From contig NZ_NPEG01000002.1 in assembly GCF_002812045.1 (NCBI RefSeq), forward strand, positions 1-64,000: DNA of 64,000 nucleotides, in the 5' to 3' direction. The notes beneath the pieces were generated by a model. It had not been told where the DNA came from and made no database searches. It worked only from the letters and a program-made list of their open reading frames with translations. The stretch comes from Leptospira haakeii (GTDB taxonomy: Bacteria; Spirochaetota; Leptospiria; Leptospirales; Leptospiraceae). Below are positions 45,413 to 56,642 of this stretch, in pieces. The position numbers and the translations under genes are program-made. The stretch's first letter is position 1, and the number at the start of each line of letters is the position of its first letter.

Positions 45413-46675
45413 TTATTCGTAATTTTTTCCGGAGATCTTTTTCCAGATGGAAGCAAGATGTTCTTTAATCTTTCCTTCCATACCGTTTTTGGTAGGCTTA
45501 TAGAATTGAGGAGGATTGGCCGAGAGATCATCCGGGAAATAGGAGAATGGTACAAATCCGCCAAAATCATGAGGATACTTATAACCCTGCCCGGCTCCTT
45601 CTTTTTTATGAGTAGAAGTAGGAGCATTTCTGAGTCGATTCGGTATCTTTAAACTCGGCCCCCTTTCTTTCACGAATGAAAGTGCGGAACCTATTCCCAA
45701 GTATGAAGCATTGGACTTAGGGCAAGACGCTAAGAACGTAGTGACCTGTCCTAAAACGATCCTTCCTTCAGGCATCCCGATTGTCTCTAATGCATGAAGT
45801 CCAGCGACTGCTAAAGGTAAACCATGGACGGAGGCATTTCCAATATCTTCAGAGGCCAGGATGATAAGTCGCCTTGCGATAAAGAGTGGGTCTTCTCCGC
45901 CTTCTAACATCATTGCCAAATAGAATAATGCTGCGTCTGGATCGCTTCCGCGCACCGACTTGATGAATGCGGAGATCACATCGTAATGACTTTCCCCACT
46001 TTGGTCGTATTCGATTACCCTGCTTTCTAAAAATGTTTCTATATCGCCGGTCTCTATCTGAGCTCCGGAATCTCTGGAAAGAACAAGTCCTTCTAAATTA
46101 GAGAGAAGTTTTCTTGCGTCTCCTCCTGAATAACGGACGAGCAAAGAACTTGCTTCTTTTGTAATATCCGGTTTTGGATCTAAAGATTCTATTCCTCTGG
46201 AAAGTATTTCCAAAAGATCATTCTCTCCCAATGGTTCCAGCCTGAGAACTTGGCATCTGGATAATAGTGGTCTTGTAATTCGAAAGGAAGGGTTCTCGGT
46301 TGTTGCTCCGATAAGAACTATTCCGCCAGTTTCCACTCCCTTTAATAAGCTATCTTGTTGAGAAGAACTGAAACGATGGATTTCATCTAAAAAAAGTAAT
46401 ATACTTCCTTCTTTTTCGGATCTTTCTAATAGTTTTTTAATGTCCGCAACACCTGTAGTGACTGCGTTGTATTCTACAAAAGGTAGTTTCCAGGTATTAC
46501 CTAAGATCCTTGCGATCGTGGATTTACCTGTGCCGGGAGGTCCGTATAGTAGAATACTTACCGGTTCTTTATATTTTTGTAATTGAAGTTTTGCCTTTTC
46601 CTGTCCTATGACCTGAGCAAAAGAACTAGGCCTGATCTTATGAGGAAGAGGTGCTCTTTCAAATAGACTGCCCAA
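45413..46675 (-). CDS. rarA: Replication-associated recombination AAA+ ATPase RarA
   Basis: About 420 residues. AAA+ core with Walker [10 protein letters not shown], Walker B FLDEIHRF, sensor region [10 protein letters not shown], and the C-terminal clamp-loader-like domain with [15 protein letters not shown] and LASEDIGNA blocks. RarA/MgsA acts at stalled replication forks with SSB and clamp loader. The frame is open to a GTG at 46741, but the TTG at 46675 has GGAAG six bases upstream and fits the family length, so I chose it. Either start lies within the preceding small gene, and the overlap suggests coupling. Confidence 0.9.
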   Translation of the reverse strand: MGSLFERAPLPHKIRPSSFAQVIGQEKAKLQLQKYKEPVSILLYGPPGTGKSTIARILGNTWKLPFVEYNAVTTGVADIKKLLERSEKEGSILLFLDEIHRFSSSQQDSLLKGVETGGIVLIGATTENPSFRITRPLLSRCQVLRLEPLGENDLLEILSRGIESLDPKPDITKEASSLLVRYSGGDARKLLSNLEGLVLSRDSGAQIETGDIETFLESRVIEYDQSGESHYDVISAFIKSVRGSDPDAALFYLAMMLEGGEDPLFIARRLIILASEDIGNASVHGLPLAVAGLHALETIGMPEGRIVLGQVTTFLASCPKSNASYLGIGSALSFVKERGPSLKIPNRLRNAPTSTHKKEGAGQGYKYPHDFGGFVPFSYFPDDLSANPPQFYKPTKNGMEGKIKEHLASIWKKISGKNYE

Positions 46676-46901
46676 GTTCTTCTTCCAATTCTCTTTGGAT
46701 CTTACGTATACAGGAACGGATGGTAGAATTGCATACGTCACAGGCGCTATGACAGCATACTAAGGATTGTTCTCTGATCTTTCCATCCAATACATTCTCG
46801 ACCAATTCGGAAATACGAACTGGTAACGCGAACCAATCTAAATTTTCTAAAATTAGTTCTTTTCTGGTTTTAGGAATGAGTCTGGGAGAATCGTCCTTCA
46901 T
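46659..46901 (-). CDS. Small Cys-rich hypothetical protein overlapping rarA
   Basis: An 80-residue protein. The last part has a Cys/His cluster ([20 protein letters not shown]) near residues 48-67 that could bind a metal, with a helical tail. I do not recognise the family. It ends 17 bases inside the rarA frame (counting from the TTG start) and is in the same orientation, so it may be translated with it. The ATG has an AAAGG sequence 13 bases upstream, weakly placed. Confidence 0.5.
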   Translation of the reverse strand: MKDDSPRLIPKTRKELILENLDWFALPVRISELVENVLDGKIREQSLVCCHSACDVCNSTIRSCIRKIQRELEEELGQSI

Positions 46902-46946
46902 CTAAACTTTTGTACCTTTGTTTATAACTTACGTCAATCTGAATGT

Positions 46947-47543
46947 TCAGATCCCGATCCATCCGCCCTTTATTAGATAGTAATAAAGAATGAAACGAGG
47001 GATCCTAAAAAGTGCAGCCGCGAAAAAAAGATCAATCCTCATCTTCATTACACCCGCGGCCACCGAAGTCCATGAATAAGGTAACGGAGTAAGGGCCGCA
47101 AGCACCACCGCCCAAAAGCCGAATCTTTTTACGTAACCTTCTAATTTTTCTTCGTGGTTTCGAATGAATTTGGAGAATACGGTTAACTTCGGAAGAAGGA
47201 ATCTTCCTTGAGAATAAGAACATCCTCCTGCAAGTAAAGACCCGACAGAAGCAAAGAAGATTACCCAAAAATCAGGCATCTTTGCAGCTACTGCCAGGAT
47301 CAAAAATGTATCCGGAGGAAAGAATACGTGTATTGAGTCCGCGACGAATATGGAAAGTCCCACTCCCCATACTCCAGTGTAATTCAAAAAGAGCCCAGCA
47401 ACCTGAGTCACTCTTTCATTAAAAAATCTTGCGAGAACGAGTACGACCAATAACAAGATCACACTTGCGATCAATGTTTGTTTGACCAAAGTGGAGATTA
47501 CATTCTCCGCCGAGTTTTTAAGTTCTTGGGATTCTGTTTTCAA
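46947..47543 (-). CDS. VTT/DedA-like membrane protein
   Basis: A 198-residue integral membrane protein with about five hydrophobic segments. The re-entrant motif of VTT-domain proteins is suggested by FFPPDTFLILAVAAK near residues 74-88 and a GxxxGG-containing LLAGGCSYSQGRFLL segment. A PLPYSWTSVAAGVMKM segment near 150 matches the YqaA/DedA type. These proteins scramble or transport lipids. It begins 3 bases from the mutL stop, so is cotranscribed. Confidence 0.8.
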   Translation of the reverse strand: MKTESQELKNSAENVISTLVKQTLIASVILLLVVLVLARFFNERVTQVAGLFLNYTGVWGVGLSIFVADSIHVFFPPDTFLILAVAAKMPDFWVIFFASVGSLLAGGCSYSQGRFLLPKLTVFSKFIRNHEEKLEGYVKRFGFWAVVLAALTPLPYSWTSVAAGVMKMRIDLFFAAALFRIPRFILYYYLIKGGWIGI

Positions 47544-47546
47544 ATT

Positions 47547-49331
47547 TTACCTGCGATGAAACATTCTTTCCAGATCTTCTCTGGTTAATTTGACCAAGGT
47601 GGGTCTTCCATGAGGACAACGGGATGGATTCTCACAATAGCTCAAACGGTTCAGCATCTCCGCGATTAGATGGTCCGAAAGTTGATCTCCCTTTTTAACT
47701 GCCGATCTACAAGCCACACATTTTGCCATAAGATCGTATAACTCAGGCTCAGGGACTTCTTTGCCTCCGGTCCGATTTAGAAAATCCAGAACGATCTCTT
47801 TTTCATGTCCTGGCAAAAAGTAACCTGGGACTTCTCGGAGGACCATTGTGTCTTCTCCGAGTGAATCTAACTTTAAGCCGACTTCTTGGTATTCTCCAAG
47901 TCTATCTTTGATATCTTCTGCTTCTTGTTTAGAAACAGGAATACGAACCGGAGTGAGAAGAGGTTGAATTCCGTAATTTTTCTTTTTCAGTTTTCTTAAT
48001 ACTTCTTCGTAACGGATCCTTTCGTGGGCAGTATGCTGGTCTATAATATAAAAACCATCTTCTCCTTCTGCCAAGATAAACGTTTCGAATAATAATCCGA
48101 AATGTTTTTTAGGAATAAACTCGGAATGTTTGATGGGTATATCCGTCAGATCATCCAACCTGGAACCAGGTCCAACTGCTTCTACAGGAAAAGAAGGAGA
48201 ATGTTTTACTTCTTCATATAAAGAAGAACCTAAAAGATGTTGTTCTGTTCCGGCAGAAGAAGAACCTGAAAAGGAATATAATGTAGATTCCATCTTCTTT
48301 GGTTCAGGTCTTAAAAGCCTGTTTTTTAATTCCAAAAAGCTGACCGGCGTGCTGGATCTAAGTTCTTTCTGGATGAGCTGTAAGAAAAATGTATTAAACC
48401 CTTCTTCATCGAGGAAGCGGATCTCTTTTTTAGCAGGATGAACGTTTACGTCTATGGATTCCGGATCTACTTCAAAAAACAAGAAGCAGTATGGATGAGC
48501 GTTCGGAGGAAGAAGTTCATCATAACATTTCTTTAATAAATGAGAGGAATATTTGATCTCAACCGGTCTTCCGTTCACGAATATAAACTGGCCGGTTCGA
48601 TTTGATTTATAAAAATCCGGGTCGCTAATATAACCTTTTGCTTTCCAACCTTTTCTTTCCAGTTGGACCTCCAACAAATGGTCCCTAAAATTTTCTCCGA
48701 ATAGATCGATGATCCTTTCTCTTTTATCTTTAGGGGGAAGTCTATAGATCTCTTTATGATCTTGAACGAACCTGAATCGGATATCTTCCCGAGCAAGTGC
48801 CTGGATGGTTACCTTGTCACGGATCTTCTTATCTTCCGAACGGACCGATTTTAAAAACTTTCTTCTGACTGGAGTGTTATAAAATAGATCCTCGACCAGG
48901 ATCTTGGTCCCTTGGAAACCTGGGATAGATTCTTTGGAAAGGATTTGTCCTTTTTCTGCCCTCACCTTCCATGCGGTAGGCTGCCCTGTTCCTGTTTCAA
49001 TCGTAAGTTTGGAAACGGAGGCAATGGATGCCAATGCTTCTCCCCTGAATCCGTAAGAAGAAACTAATTCAAGATCTTTTAATGTACGAATCTTACTTGT
49101 GGCATGTCTTTGGATCGCAAGAGGGATATCCTCTTCTTCTATTCCCGATCCATTATCAGAAAGAAGAAGTGAGGTGAGACCTCCGTCTCTCGATTCCACT
49201 TCTATCGTATCTGCCCCTGCATCCACCGAGTTCTCCATCATTTCTTTGAGGACGGAGTGAGCAGATTCTATCACTTCCCCAGCGGCGATTTGGTTGATTA
49301 ATTCCGGACTGAGTTCTTGGATCCTTCCCAT
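47547..49331 (-). CDS. mutL: DNA mismatch repair protein MutL
   Basis: A 594-residue mismatch repair ATPase. The GHKL N-terminus has [26 protein letters not shown] and the HATSKI and [10 protein letters not shown] motifs. The C-terminal endonuclease site has the DQHA(X)2E(X)4E motif, here [12 protein letters not shown], with Thr in place of Ala but all metal ligands kept, and a [14 protein letters not shown] segment, plus a CPHGRPT end. So it is a nicking MutL rather than an E. coli-type. mutS is not nearby. Starts with an ATG at 49331. Confidence 0.96.
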   Translation of the reverse strand: MGRIQELSPELINQIAAGEVIESAHSVLKEMMENSVDAGADTIEVESRDGGLTSLLLSDNGSGIEEEDIPLAIQRHATSKIRTLKDLELVSSYGFRGEALASIASVSKLTIETGTGQPTAWKVRAEKGQILSKESIPGFQGTKILVEDLFYNTPVRRKFLKSVRSEDKKIRDKVTIQALAREDIRFRFVQDHKEIYRLPPKDKRERIIDLFGENFRDHLLEVQLERKGWKAKGYISDPDFYKSNRTGQFIFVNGRPVEIKYSSHLLKKCYDELLPPNAHPYCFLFFEVDPESIDVNVHPAKKEIRFLDEEGFNTFFLQLIQKELRSSTPVSFLELKNRLLRPEPKKMESTLYSFSGSSSAGTEQHLLGSSLYEEVKHSPSFPVEAVGPGSRLDDLTDIPIKHSEFIPKKHFGLLFETFILAEGEDGFYIIDQHTAHERIRYEEVLRKLKKKNYGIQPLLTPVRIPVSKQEAEDIKDRLGEYQEVGLKLDSLGEDTMVLREVPGYFLPGHEKEIVLDFLNRTGGKEVPEPELYDLMAKCVACRSAVKKGDQLSDHLIAEMLNRLSYCENPSRCPHGRPTLVKLTREDLERMFHRR

Positions 49332-49368
49332 ATAGTTTGGACCCAGCTTGGAAGGTGGAAATCTTATG

Positions 49369-51405
49369 TCAAGATTGGATTTCCGGTTTAGATAGGGCGA
49401 TTTCTAGTATAAATTCGGAACCCTTGCCAGGCACACTTTGAACGGAAATATCCCCATCCATCTTCTGGGCAAGAGCCTTACAAAGTGCAAGCCCGAGTCC
49501 TGCTCCTTGGAATGGTTTAGTAACACCGGAATCCACCTGTTGGAATGGATTGAATATAGAACTGAGTTTATCTTCCGGGATTCCTATGCCAGAGTCCTGG
49601 ACCCTAAATCTAAGTCTATAATCCAGATTGGTGTCTTGGACTTTTTCTCCGGTAAGTTTGACGAATCCTTTTACGGTGAACTTCTCCGCATTTTCCAAAA
49701 GGACCAAAAGCATAGTTTTAAATCTTTCTTCATCTCCTTCCACAATCTCCGGAAGGTTATCTGAAAGTGTTACACTAAAATCCAAGTTCTTTTTACGGAT
49801 CTTATCTTCTACCCTCATAGCGGCCTCATAGACGGACGCCTTAAGGCTAAAACGTTTATTCAAAAGATATAATGTACCTTTTTCCAAACTGGAAGCATCC
49901 AACATGGAACCAAGGATAACCATCATTGCATCCCCGCTTCTTTTGAGTAACTCCAACATTTCTTGGTGTTCCGGTTTGATATCGGAATCCAATAACATTT
50001 GAGTGATACCCATGATCCCGTTCATAGGAGTGCGGACCTCATGGTCCACGTTAATCAAAAATTCACTTTTTGCCTTATTGGCGGCCTCTGCTTCATCTCT
50101 TGCAAATTCTAATTCTCTGGTCCTTTTTCGGACGAGCTCTTCTAAGTTGGTATTCAGAATTTCCTGGACCTTCTCTCTTTCCCTAAATCCACTCAACATT
50201 TTGCTGGATAAAGAAAGAGAATTTCCTAACACGAATATCCCAACTCCTATCCCGCTCAGTTCCCAAGAATCCAATATTTCCGCATGAAATAATATCTCGC
50301 TAATCATAAAGAATAGAAGAAAGATAAAACCTGTAAGATAGATATAGGCTCCTGGCATTTTCTGAGATACGGCTTTTGCTAAAACAATAAGAGAACAGAC
50401 ACCGTTAAACACAAAGAGTAGATAAGAAGGATTGATCAGATAAGAATAAACAGCAGGCCCGGTAAACAAAGTGATGAGTGTAAATATTCCGGCAAAAATA
50501 TATCCTAACCTCAGGAATTTTTTCCCGAAGTTCATAGGAAAGACTTCTAATAAAAAGTGCAGGGCCAAAGGCATTCCCATAAACCAGGAGATAAATTCGG
50601 TTCTAAGATATATTTCTGGTCCTACTAAAAAATGTTCAGGAAATAATCGGACTCCGGTAGAGTATAATCTAAGTCCGACCGTGATGGAAAGAATCCCAAG
50701 GATCAAGGCAGAAGAATCTTTTTTATAAAAAACTGATACAAAAATATGGAATAGACCTAAGAAGAAAAGTCCTCCACAAAGTATTCCTTCTAAGTCCCTT
50801 CTATCCAAATAATGGCGACTTACACATTCTGCAGTGCCTAAGATCGGAGGTTTCCAAAGCCCTCCCTTCCTATACTGATAATTTGAAATTTCAAAATCAA
50901 GATGTGCTGTTCCCTGCCAAGCAGGAAGAATAGAATAACTAGTTTTAAGCTCGAGTCCGTCCTCGGTTGGATCTCCTACCTTCCCAACTTCGTTAATTAC
51001 TTTTCCGTTAAACAGAATCCTGTAATTAGTTCCTTGGTCATAAGAAACTAAATGTAAACTTTCAACGGGAATAGAAGAGACCAAGTCCACTCTATACAAA
51101 GCTTTTCCGTATTTTGGAAATTCTCCCTCGTCGGAACCAGGCCAATCATGTTTAGTCCAGCTACCGGGGATAACGGTTAAGGAAAATTTTTCAGGCTCTT
51201 TTGGAAGACTTGTGTCCGGAGTGGCGCCTAACCAGGCAAACTTCCAATCTCCAGTCATTCGGAAACATTTTCCCTGTTGGGCGGATTTTTCCCAATCTAT
51301 AACACCATTCTCTAATAAAGCTTTTTTAGGAGAAGGTGTACAGTATGTGAAAAATAAGAATGCCGCCAAAAGAAAAAGCGGATCCTTTTTGGAGAAAATT
51401 CCCAT
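49369..51405 (-). CDS. 7TM (DISM-type) sensor histidine kinase, lipoprotein-like
   Basis: A 678-residue kinase. The N-terminus has a signal with FFTYC (Cys22), suggestive of a lipoprotein, then a beta-sandwich 7TMR-DISMED2-like extracellular domain (about 35-195), seven membrane helices (about 205-395), a coiled coil and a kinase core. The H box is [13 protein letters not shown] near residue 455; N box, [11 protein letters not shown] and [12 protein letters not shown] follow with normal spacing. No receiver domain is fused. The 7TM receptor type often senses carbohydrates or unknown extracellular ligands. Lies 37 bases upstream of mutL. Confidence 0.88.
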   Translation of the reverse strand: MGIFSKKDPLFLLAAFLFFTYCTPSPKKALLENGVIDWEKSAQQGKCFRMTGDWKFAWLGATPDTSLPKEPEKFSLTVIPGSWTKHDWPGSDEGEFPKYGKALYRVDLVSSIPVESLHLVSYDQGTNYRILFNGKVINEVGKVGDPTEDGLELKTSYSILPAWQGTAHLDFEISNYQYRKGGLWKPPILGTAECVSRHYLDRRDLEGILCGGLFFLGLFHIFVSVFYKKDSSALILGILSITVGLRLYSTGVRLFPEHFLVGPEIYLRTEFISWFMGMPLALHFLLEVFPMNFGKKFLRLGYIFAGIFTLITLFTGPAVYSYLINPSYLLFVFNGVCSLIVLAKAVSQKMPGAYIYLTGFIFLLFFMISEILFHAEILDSWELSGIGVGIFVLGNSLSLSSKMLSGFREREKVQEILNTNLEELVRKRTRELEFARDEAEAANKAKSEFLINVDHEVRTPMNGIMGITQMLLDSDIKPEHQEMLELLKRSGDAMMVILGSMLDASSLEKGTLYLLNKRFSLKASVYEAAMRVEDKIRKKNLDFSVTLSDNLPEIVEGDEERFKTMLLVLLENAEKFTVKGFVKLTGEKVQDTNLDYRLRFRVQDSGIGIPEDKLSSIFNPFQQVDSGVTKPFQGAGLGLALCKALAQKMDGDISVQSVPGKGSEFILEIALSKPEIQS

Positions 51406-51478
51406 AGAGTTGGCTATCTTTTATCGATTTGCCGGAAATCGTCCAGGACAAAATCGATGTTAGAGTTCGATCTAAAAA

Positions 51479-52735
51479 TTAAACTGAATCCGCCTGAGAA
51501 CTGATAAACGGTGCCTTGGGAGATAAGAAGTATCCGCTTAAAGAGGCAAATAATACAGGAGTAAAATTGGAAACCCCGGTTAAACCCGTAAGTAATATGG
51601 TAGTGCTAATTGGTGTTTTGGTTACGGATGCGTTCACTGAAGCCATTAAACAAATCAGCAAAAAGGATTCATTTTCAGAAGGGAAGAAGTCCATAAAAAA
51701 TCTACCGGCCACCGCTCCAACGAAGAATAACGGTATAATAATACCACCTCTCCAACCGCTGGAAACAGTGATATTGATCGCCAATATCTTTAATAAAGCG
51801 AGAGTTCCAAAAAAGATCCAATTCCCTTTGGTAACTACTATCTCATTCAACTGATCATGACCGAAATAACGAGTGAGCGGTTCGTAATAAGCAATACAGC
51901 CCAGCAATAATCCGCCGATAGTAGTCTTTACAAAAATAGGAAGAGTTATTTTTGAAAAAGAAAATTTAGTAATTCTGAATATTCCATAGAATATCCATCC
52001 TACGATCGCACCTGCCATTCCAAACCCGATCGCATATTGGAAATCCTCTATTCCACCCGGAATATATTGTGGAAATTCCCAAGTAGGCCCTATTCCCATA
52101 TCAGTCATAAAAAGAAATACAAAGTATGCGCTACAACTGGAGAGAAATGCAGGAAGTAATGCCTCGTAATATTCTACCACATGTCTATGCTGTAGGATTT
52201 CCAACGCGAACAAAGCTCCGCCTAAAGGGGAACCGAATAAAGAAGTAAATCCTGCTGCCATTCCGGCAATGGTCATGGATCTAAGCTCTTCTCCTTCTAA
52301 TCCTATCTTTTCAGCAAACCAACTCCCGAAAGATCCAGTGATCTGAACGAGAGGAGCTTCCGGTCCAGCGCTTCCTCCAGAAGAAATACTGAGCAAAGAA
52401 GACAAACTCATAGAAGGATTGTTTTTAGGGTCGAGTTTCCCTCCCCTAAAACGAATATTATCAATTACTAATGAAATTTCTCCCGGTTCTCCCAGGAAAT
52501 ATATGAGCAGTCCAATGCCCAAACCGGACAAGGTCATGATTAGAATAACGGAATGACCTTGGAAACCAGCTAGAAGTTTGGTTAGATATTCTAAAATTTT
52601 CCAAAACACCGCAGAAAATACACCCGCAAATAATCCAAGGAGTACATACAAAATACTCCATCTGGAAAGCATGAATGGATTCTTTTTAGATAGGATAAAA
52701 ATTGGATTTTTTAAAAGAGTTTGGATCCGATCCAT
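51479..52735 (-). CDS. ClC-family chloride channel/antiporter
   Basis: A 418-residue ClC protein with about ten membrane helices. The motifs are a SGGSAGPEAPLVQ segment (in place of the GREGP loop), and GGIIIPLFFVGAVAGRFF near the C-terminus. There is no CBS domain. The exact position of the gating Glu differs from well-studied proteins, so channel versus antiporter cannot be decided. It lies 21 bases downstream of purM. Confidence 0.88.
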   Translation of the reverse strand: MDRIQTLLKNPIFILSKKNPFMLSRWSILYVLLGLFAGVFSAVFWKILEYLTKLLAGFQGHSVILIMTLSGLGIGLLIYFLGEPGEISLVIDNIRFRGGKLDPKNNPSMSLSSLLSISSGGSAGPEAPLVQITGSFGSWFAEKIGLEGEELRSMTIAGMAAGFTSLFGSPLGGALFALEILQHRHVVEYYEALLPAFLSSCSAYFVFLFMTDMGIGPTWEFPQYIPGGIEDFQYAIGFGMAGAIVGWIFYGIFRITKFSFSKITLPIFVKTTIGGLLLGCIAYYEPLTRYFGHDQLNEIVVTKGNWIFFGTLALLKILAINITVSSGWRGGIIIPLFFVGAVAGRFFMDFFPSENESFLLICLMASVNASVTKTPISTTILLTGLTGVSNFTPVLFASLSGYFLSPKAPFISSQADSV

Positions 52736-52756
52736 ATATCTGCCGGTTTGAAAAGT

Positions 52757-53794
52757 TCAGACAAAAAGAACAGACTCTTTATTTTTCGAAGTGATTACTC
52801 CGATTTTATGGACCAGTTCTCCTTTTTCTTCCAAAGCAGCAGTAGCATCCGCTACGGACTCCGGAGAAACGATGACTATGTATCCGATTCCCATATTAAA
52901 AGTGGAATACAATTCCTTTTCAGTTAAAGAAGGAAAATCTTTCTGCACTCGGGTAAAGAAAGGATTTTCAGGAAGATTGTCTCTTTTGATCTCAACAGCC
53001 AGGGAGTCAGAAAGCACTCTAGGAATGTTTTCGTAAAAACCTCCTCCTGTGATATGTACCATTCCTTTTACTTCAACCTTCTTCGTAAGGTTTAGTATAC
53101 TCTGAACATAGATCCTTGTAGGACGAAGTGCAAATTCTTTTAAGAAACCGACTAACTCTTGGTTTGCGGGAAGTTTTCTTCCCCCTTCCAAATACAATTT
53201 ACGAATAAGGGAAAATCCATTGCTGTGAGGTCCAGAAGATTCCAAACCTAAAACGATATCTCCAGGTTTGATCTTGGATCCATCTATTAAGTCTTCCTTC
53301 TCCACTGCGCCTACAACGAACCCGCCTAAATCGTACTCGTCCGGATCCATTGTCCCAGGGTGTTCTGCGGTTTCTCCGCCGAGTAGCGCAGCTCCGGAAA
53401 GTTTACATCCTTTTACGATACCTGCAACGATCCTTTCCATTCTTTCCGGGATCAATTTACCGCAGGCAATATAATCTAAGAAGAATAAAGGCTCTCCACC
53501 TGAGACAAGAATATCATTCACACACATAGCAACTAAGTCTATGCCGATCGTATCATGGATATTGAATAAACGAGCAAGCTCTAACTTGGTACCTACACCG
53601 TCGGTGCCGCTGAGCAATATTGGATTTTTATAATTTTTGAGGAAGGAAACGTCGAAAGCGCCTGAAAATCCTCCAAGCCCACCTATAACTCTCGGACCAT
53701 GAGTAGACTCAACGTTCTGTTTGATTTTTTTGACGAATTCTTGGCCGGCTTCTGTATCGACTCCGGCGGATTTATAACTGATTTCTTCTTGCAT
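52757..53794 (-). CDS. purM: Phosphoribosylformylglycinamidine cyclo-ligase
   Basis: A 345-residue AIR synthetase of de novo purine synthesis. Landmarks: SYKSAGVDTEAGQEFVKKIK, GLGGFSGAFDV, GTDGVGTKLELA, the GGETAEHPG loop and HITGGGFYENIPR. The ATG at 53794 has a GGAG-rich ribosome site. It precedes the ClC gene in the transcript. Length is normal for the family. Confidence 0.96.
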   Translation of the reverse strand: MQEEISYKSAGVDTEAGQEFVKKIKQNVESTHGPRVIGGLGGFSGAFDVSFLKNYKNPILLSGTDGVGTKLELARLFNIHDTIGIDLVAMCVNDILVSGGEPLFFLDYIACGKLIPERMERIVAGIVKGCKLSGAALLGGETAEHPGTMDPDEYDLGGFVVGAVEKEDLIDGSKIKPGDIVLGLESSGPHSNGFSLIRKLYLEGGRKLPANQELVGFLKEFALRPTRIYVQSILNLTKKVEVKGMVHITGGGFYENIPRVLSDSLAVEIKRDNLPENPFFTRVQKDFPSLTEKELYSTFNMGIGYIVIVSPESVADATAALEEKGELVHKIGVITSKNKESVLFV

Positions 53795-53847
53795 GGACCC
53801 GCTCCAGAACAGAATTCCCGGATCGGGTCTAATGCCCAGAAAAAAAG

Positions 53848-54459
53848 CTATTTCATTTGATCGATTTGTTCCATTGCAGAGAGCTCTCCCGCCGCTGCCG
53901 GACGAACTTTTAGAGCCTTAATCCCAGGTCCCAAATCCACTGCTTCACCTGCTTTTACCAAAACTCGCGCCTCGTCGTCTTTTCTTGTGATTTGAACACT
54001 ACCCTCTCTAACCGCGAATGTTCCTGTTTCATTAGCCGGGTTTACCTGTCCCCAGAATTGGGTTCCTCTAACAGCAGCTACTACGGTTGGAGTGTCTATA
54101 GAGATAGATTCGTTCTTTTTTAGTTTGGCGACTTTTACTAAAATATTGCCTGAGTTGACCTTAATATAATTTTGATCAGCTCTCAATGCCGCAATCGAAG
54201 CCTCCGAATCACCTAAGAGTCGAACTGTCCCTAAAGTAGTGGTTAAGTCTACGGTAGCATCCTTATCTGTTTTTACGGTTTCGGATTCCACAACACGATC
54301 GCTTGCCTTCAGGACAGAGCCCGCTTTTTCAGCAGTTGCTTTTCCCACGATAAAGGAGACGATTGCATCCGTAGTTTCTTCTTCTTTAGGTTTGCAGAAG
54401 AAGAATAGGCTCGGAACTAATAGGATCGTAACTAGCTTTGAGATAGATATAGAGTTCAT
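53848..54459 (-). CDS. FecR-domain lipoprotein
   Basis: A 203-residue lipoprotein with signal ending FFFC (Cys22). The mature part has a FecR domain (about residues 75-165: DLTTTLGTVRLLG, VKVAKLKKNESISIDTPT, VVAAVRGTQFWGQV). In other bacteria FecR-like proteins relay outside signals; many Leptospira genomes have FecR-like lipoproteins of unknown role. It stands between murI and purM with about 50-80 base gaps. Confidence 0.87.
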   Translation of the reverse strand: MNSISISKLVTILLVPSLFFFCKPKEEETTDAIVSFIVGKATAEKAGSVLKASDRVVESETVKTDKDATVDLTTTLGTVRLLGDSEASIAALRADQNYIKVNSGNILVKVAKLKKNESISIDTPTVVAAVRGTQFWGQVNPANETGTFAVREGSVQITRKDDEARVLVKAGEAVDLGPGIKALKVRPAAAGELSAMEQIDQMK

Positions 54460-54536
54460 ACGGATTCATAAAGCTAATACAAAGCGTCTAGACCGGGAAC
54501 CAAAAAAATACCGTTTTGGAAAAAAATTTCCACCTA

Positions 54537-55310
54537 TTATGGGGATACTTTTCGTAATAACCGAGAGGCAAAACCTTCCGTTTCTTCCCTGTTTGTAACA
54601 GAGGAAAAGAACAGTGTATAGTTAGGCTTCCCAGGTTTTTCGTCCAAATGAAGAGATCTGACTAAATGGCGGACGGTCCCCTGGTTCCCATCGTGAAGAA
54701 TTGCCTCTGGATAAAGGTCTTTGATTTCGTTTTTTAAAAATACGTAATGTGTGCATCCAAGCACAAGAGCACGAATACCTTGTTCTTGAGGAATTTTTAA
54801 TATGTTTTTAAGAAGAAGTCTGGCTTCTTCCCATTTTTCATGATCCACTAGTGTAGCAAGACCGTCACAATTCAAGTGAACTACCCTTCCGGATGCACCC
54901 AATTCAGACTTCAAGTCCTGTAATTTTTCTTCCCTATGTGTGACTGAAGTAGCGAGTAACGCAATTTTTTCACCAGGATGTGCAAGAAGTGCAGGTTTGA
55001 TCGCAGGTTCCATGCCGAATACAGGTACGGATAATTCTGCCCTGAGTTTAGAGGCAGAAGCGGAAGTTGCAGTATTACATGCAAGAAGGATTGCATCCAC
55101 TTCTTCTTTTAAAAAGAAGTGACACACATTACGAGTGAGTTCCAAAACTTCGGAGGTTTGTTTTTCCCCATAAGGAGCATGTGCAAGATCTCCATAATAA
55201 AGAAAATTTGCGGAGTATGGAAGATCTAAGAGTTCCTTAAGAACGGAAAGTCCTCCCATTCCGGAATCCATTACTCCGATCTTAGGAACTCTTTCTTTAT
55301 TGTTTTCCAT
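54537..55310 (-). CDS. murI: Glutamate racemase
   Basis: A 257-residue racemase supplying D-glutamate for peptidoglycan. It has the GVMDSGMGGLSVLKEL start, YYGDLAHAPYG, and both catalytic Cys (LACNTATSAS and LGCTHYVFL). The ATG has AGGAT before it and lies 3 bases after the aminotransferase stop. Confidence 0.95.
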   Translation of the reverse strand: MENNKERVPKIGVMDSGMGGLSVLKELLDLPYSANFLYYGDLAHAPYGEKQTSEVLELTRNVCHFFLKEEVDAILLACNTATSASASKLRAELSVPVFGMEPAIKPALLAHPGEKIALLATSVTHREEKLQDLKSELGASGRVVHLNCDGLATLVDHEKWEEARLLLKNILKIPQEQGIRALVLGCTHYVFLKNEIKDLYPEAILHDGNQGTVRHLVRSLHLDEKPGKPNYTLFFSSVTNREETEGFASRLLRKVSP

Positions 55311-55313
55311 ATC

Positions 55314-56618
55314 CTAAGCGGAAGCTGTATAATCCTCTATACTCTTTCTCAAAGTATTATAGATCCAACGGAATTTTTCCTCATCTTCTTCGAGAAGAGT
55401 GACCCTAAAACCGTCTCTATCCGTACAGAAAGAAGAAAGTGGAACCACACAAATCCCTGTAGAAGCCAGAAGATAATACACAAATCTACGATCCGGAGCA
55501 CAATTCCCAAGAAGAGGTCGGATAAATTCTTCTGCCTTTGGATTAGAGATAGGAAGAGTCATCTTATCTCCCAAAACTCCCTTATCGAACGCAACAGTAA
55601 GATAGAATGCACCCTTAGGTTCTACTACAGTAACACCTTTCAGACCTTTAAAAGATTCTGTGGCAAGTTTTGCCTTCTTTTTGAACTTCTCATTTCTTTC
55701 TTTTAAGTGGGGAAGAAACTGAGGGTGGGAATATACTTCAGGAATTGCCATCTGAGGAAGAGTGGTAGAACATACTTCCAACATTTTAGCATCCAAAAGA
55801 GATTTTGCATAACGTGCAAAAACCGGATCCTTATCTTTGTTGAATATCTCCAACCAACCGCATCTTCCACCAGGCCAAGGAAATTCCTTGGACACGGAAC
55901 GAAGAGCCATTCCAGGCACCTTATTTCCGATCACTTCCGAAAGATGAATAGTTCCTGTTTCTGAATAATTCACATGAGCGTATGTCTCGTCGCAGATCAG
56001 CATTACATCATACTTTTCTGCGATCTTAACGATCTCTCGCATTACATTTTTATCATATACTGCGCCGGTCGGATTATCCGGATTGATAAGAAGAATACCC
56101 GCAATCGAGTCGTTATATTTGACTTTGTTCTCAATATCTTCCAGATCAGGCATCCAACCCTGCTCCGGATTTAAGTTATAAGTCATATGCTCATAACCGG
56201 AATGAGCTGCTTCCGCAGAAGATAGAGTAGAATACGCAGGACTTGGTCCTATGACCCGAGCCTCTCTTCTTAAAAATCCGAAAATTTTAGCGACTGCGTC
56301 CCCTAATCCATTGAAGAATAATATATCATCGGCGGTGATTTGGGCTCCGCCTCTTTCGTTCACTTTGTCCGCTAAAAAGTTTCTGGTTTTTTCGAATCCT
56401 TGAGTAGCCGTATAGGCCCAGGACTTGTCTTCCAAGATCAGATCCGAAACGATTTTTTTCATCCATGGAGCGACCTTCTCTCCTTTTTGAATGGGATCTC
56501 CGATATTCTCGTACGTAATCGGAACTCCAAGAGCTTCTAACTTTTTAGCGACTCCTACGATCTGACGGATCTCGTAAATGAGAGCGTCAGCACCGCTATG
56601 AACGATATTTCTTCTCAT
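55314..56618 (-). CDS. PLP-dependent aminotransferase (class I/II)
   Basis: A 434-residue aminotransferase. Landmarks are GDPIQKGEK, YTATQGFEKTRNFLADK, NPDNPTGAVYD and the PLP-lysine segment SVSKEFPWPGGRCGW. The fold matches the aspartate-aminotransferase superfamily but I cannot assign the amino acid; an Ala/Asp-type or a diaminopimelate-type substrate would fit its place before murI. It lies 24 bases from the HtrA gene. Confidence 0.85.
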   Translation of the reverse strand: MRRNIVHSGADALIYEIRQIVGVAKKLEALGVPITYENIGDPIQKGEKVAPWMKKIVSDLILEDKSWAYTATQGFEKTRNFLADKVNERGGAQITADDILFFNGLGDAVAKIFGFLRREARVIGPSPAYSTLSSAEAAHSGYEHMTYNLNPEQGWMPDLEDIENKVKYNDSIAGILLINPDNPTGAVYDKNVMREIVKIAEKYDVMLICDETYAHVNYSETGTIHLSEVIGNKVPGMALRSVSKEFPWPGGRCGWLEIFNKDKDPVFARYAKSLLDAKMLEVCSTTLPQMAIPEVYSHPQFLPHLKERNEKFKKKAKLATESFKGLKGVTVVEPKGAFYLTVAFDKGVLGDKMTLPISNPKAEEFIRPLLGNCAPDRRFVYYLLASTGICVVPLSSFCTDRDGFRVTLLEEDEEKFRWIYNTLRKSIEDYTASA

Positions 56619-56642
56619 GTCTAGCCTATGATTTTAGAAAAA

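Noticed and set aside
45271..45468. 65-codon plus-strand frame over the GC-rich block
   Set aside because: Crosses repeats and the rarA end; no coding features.
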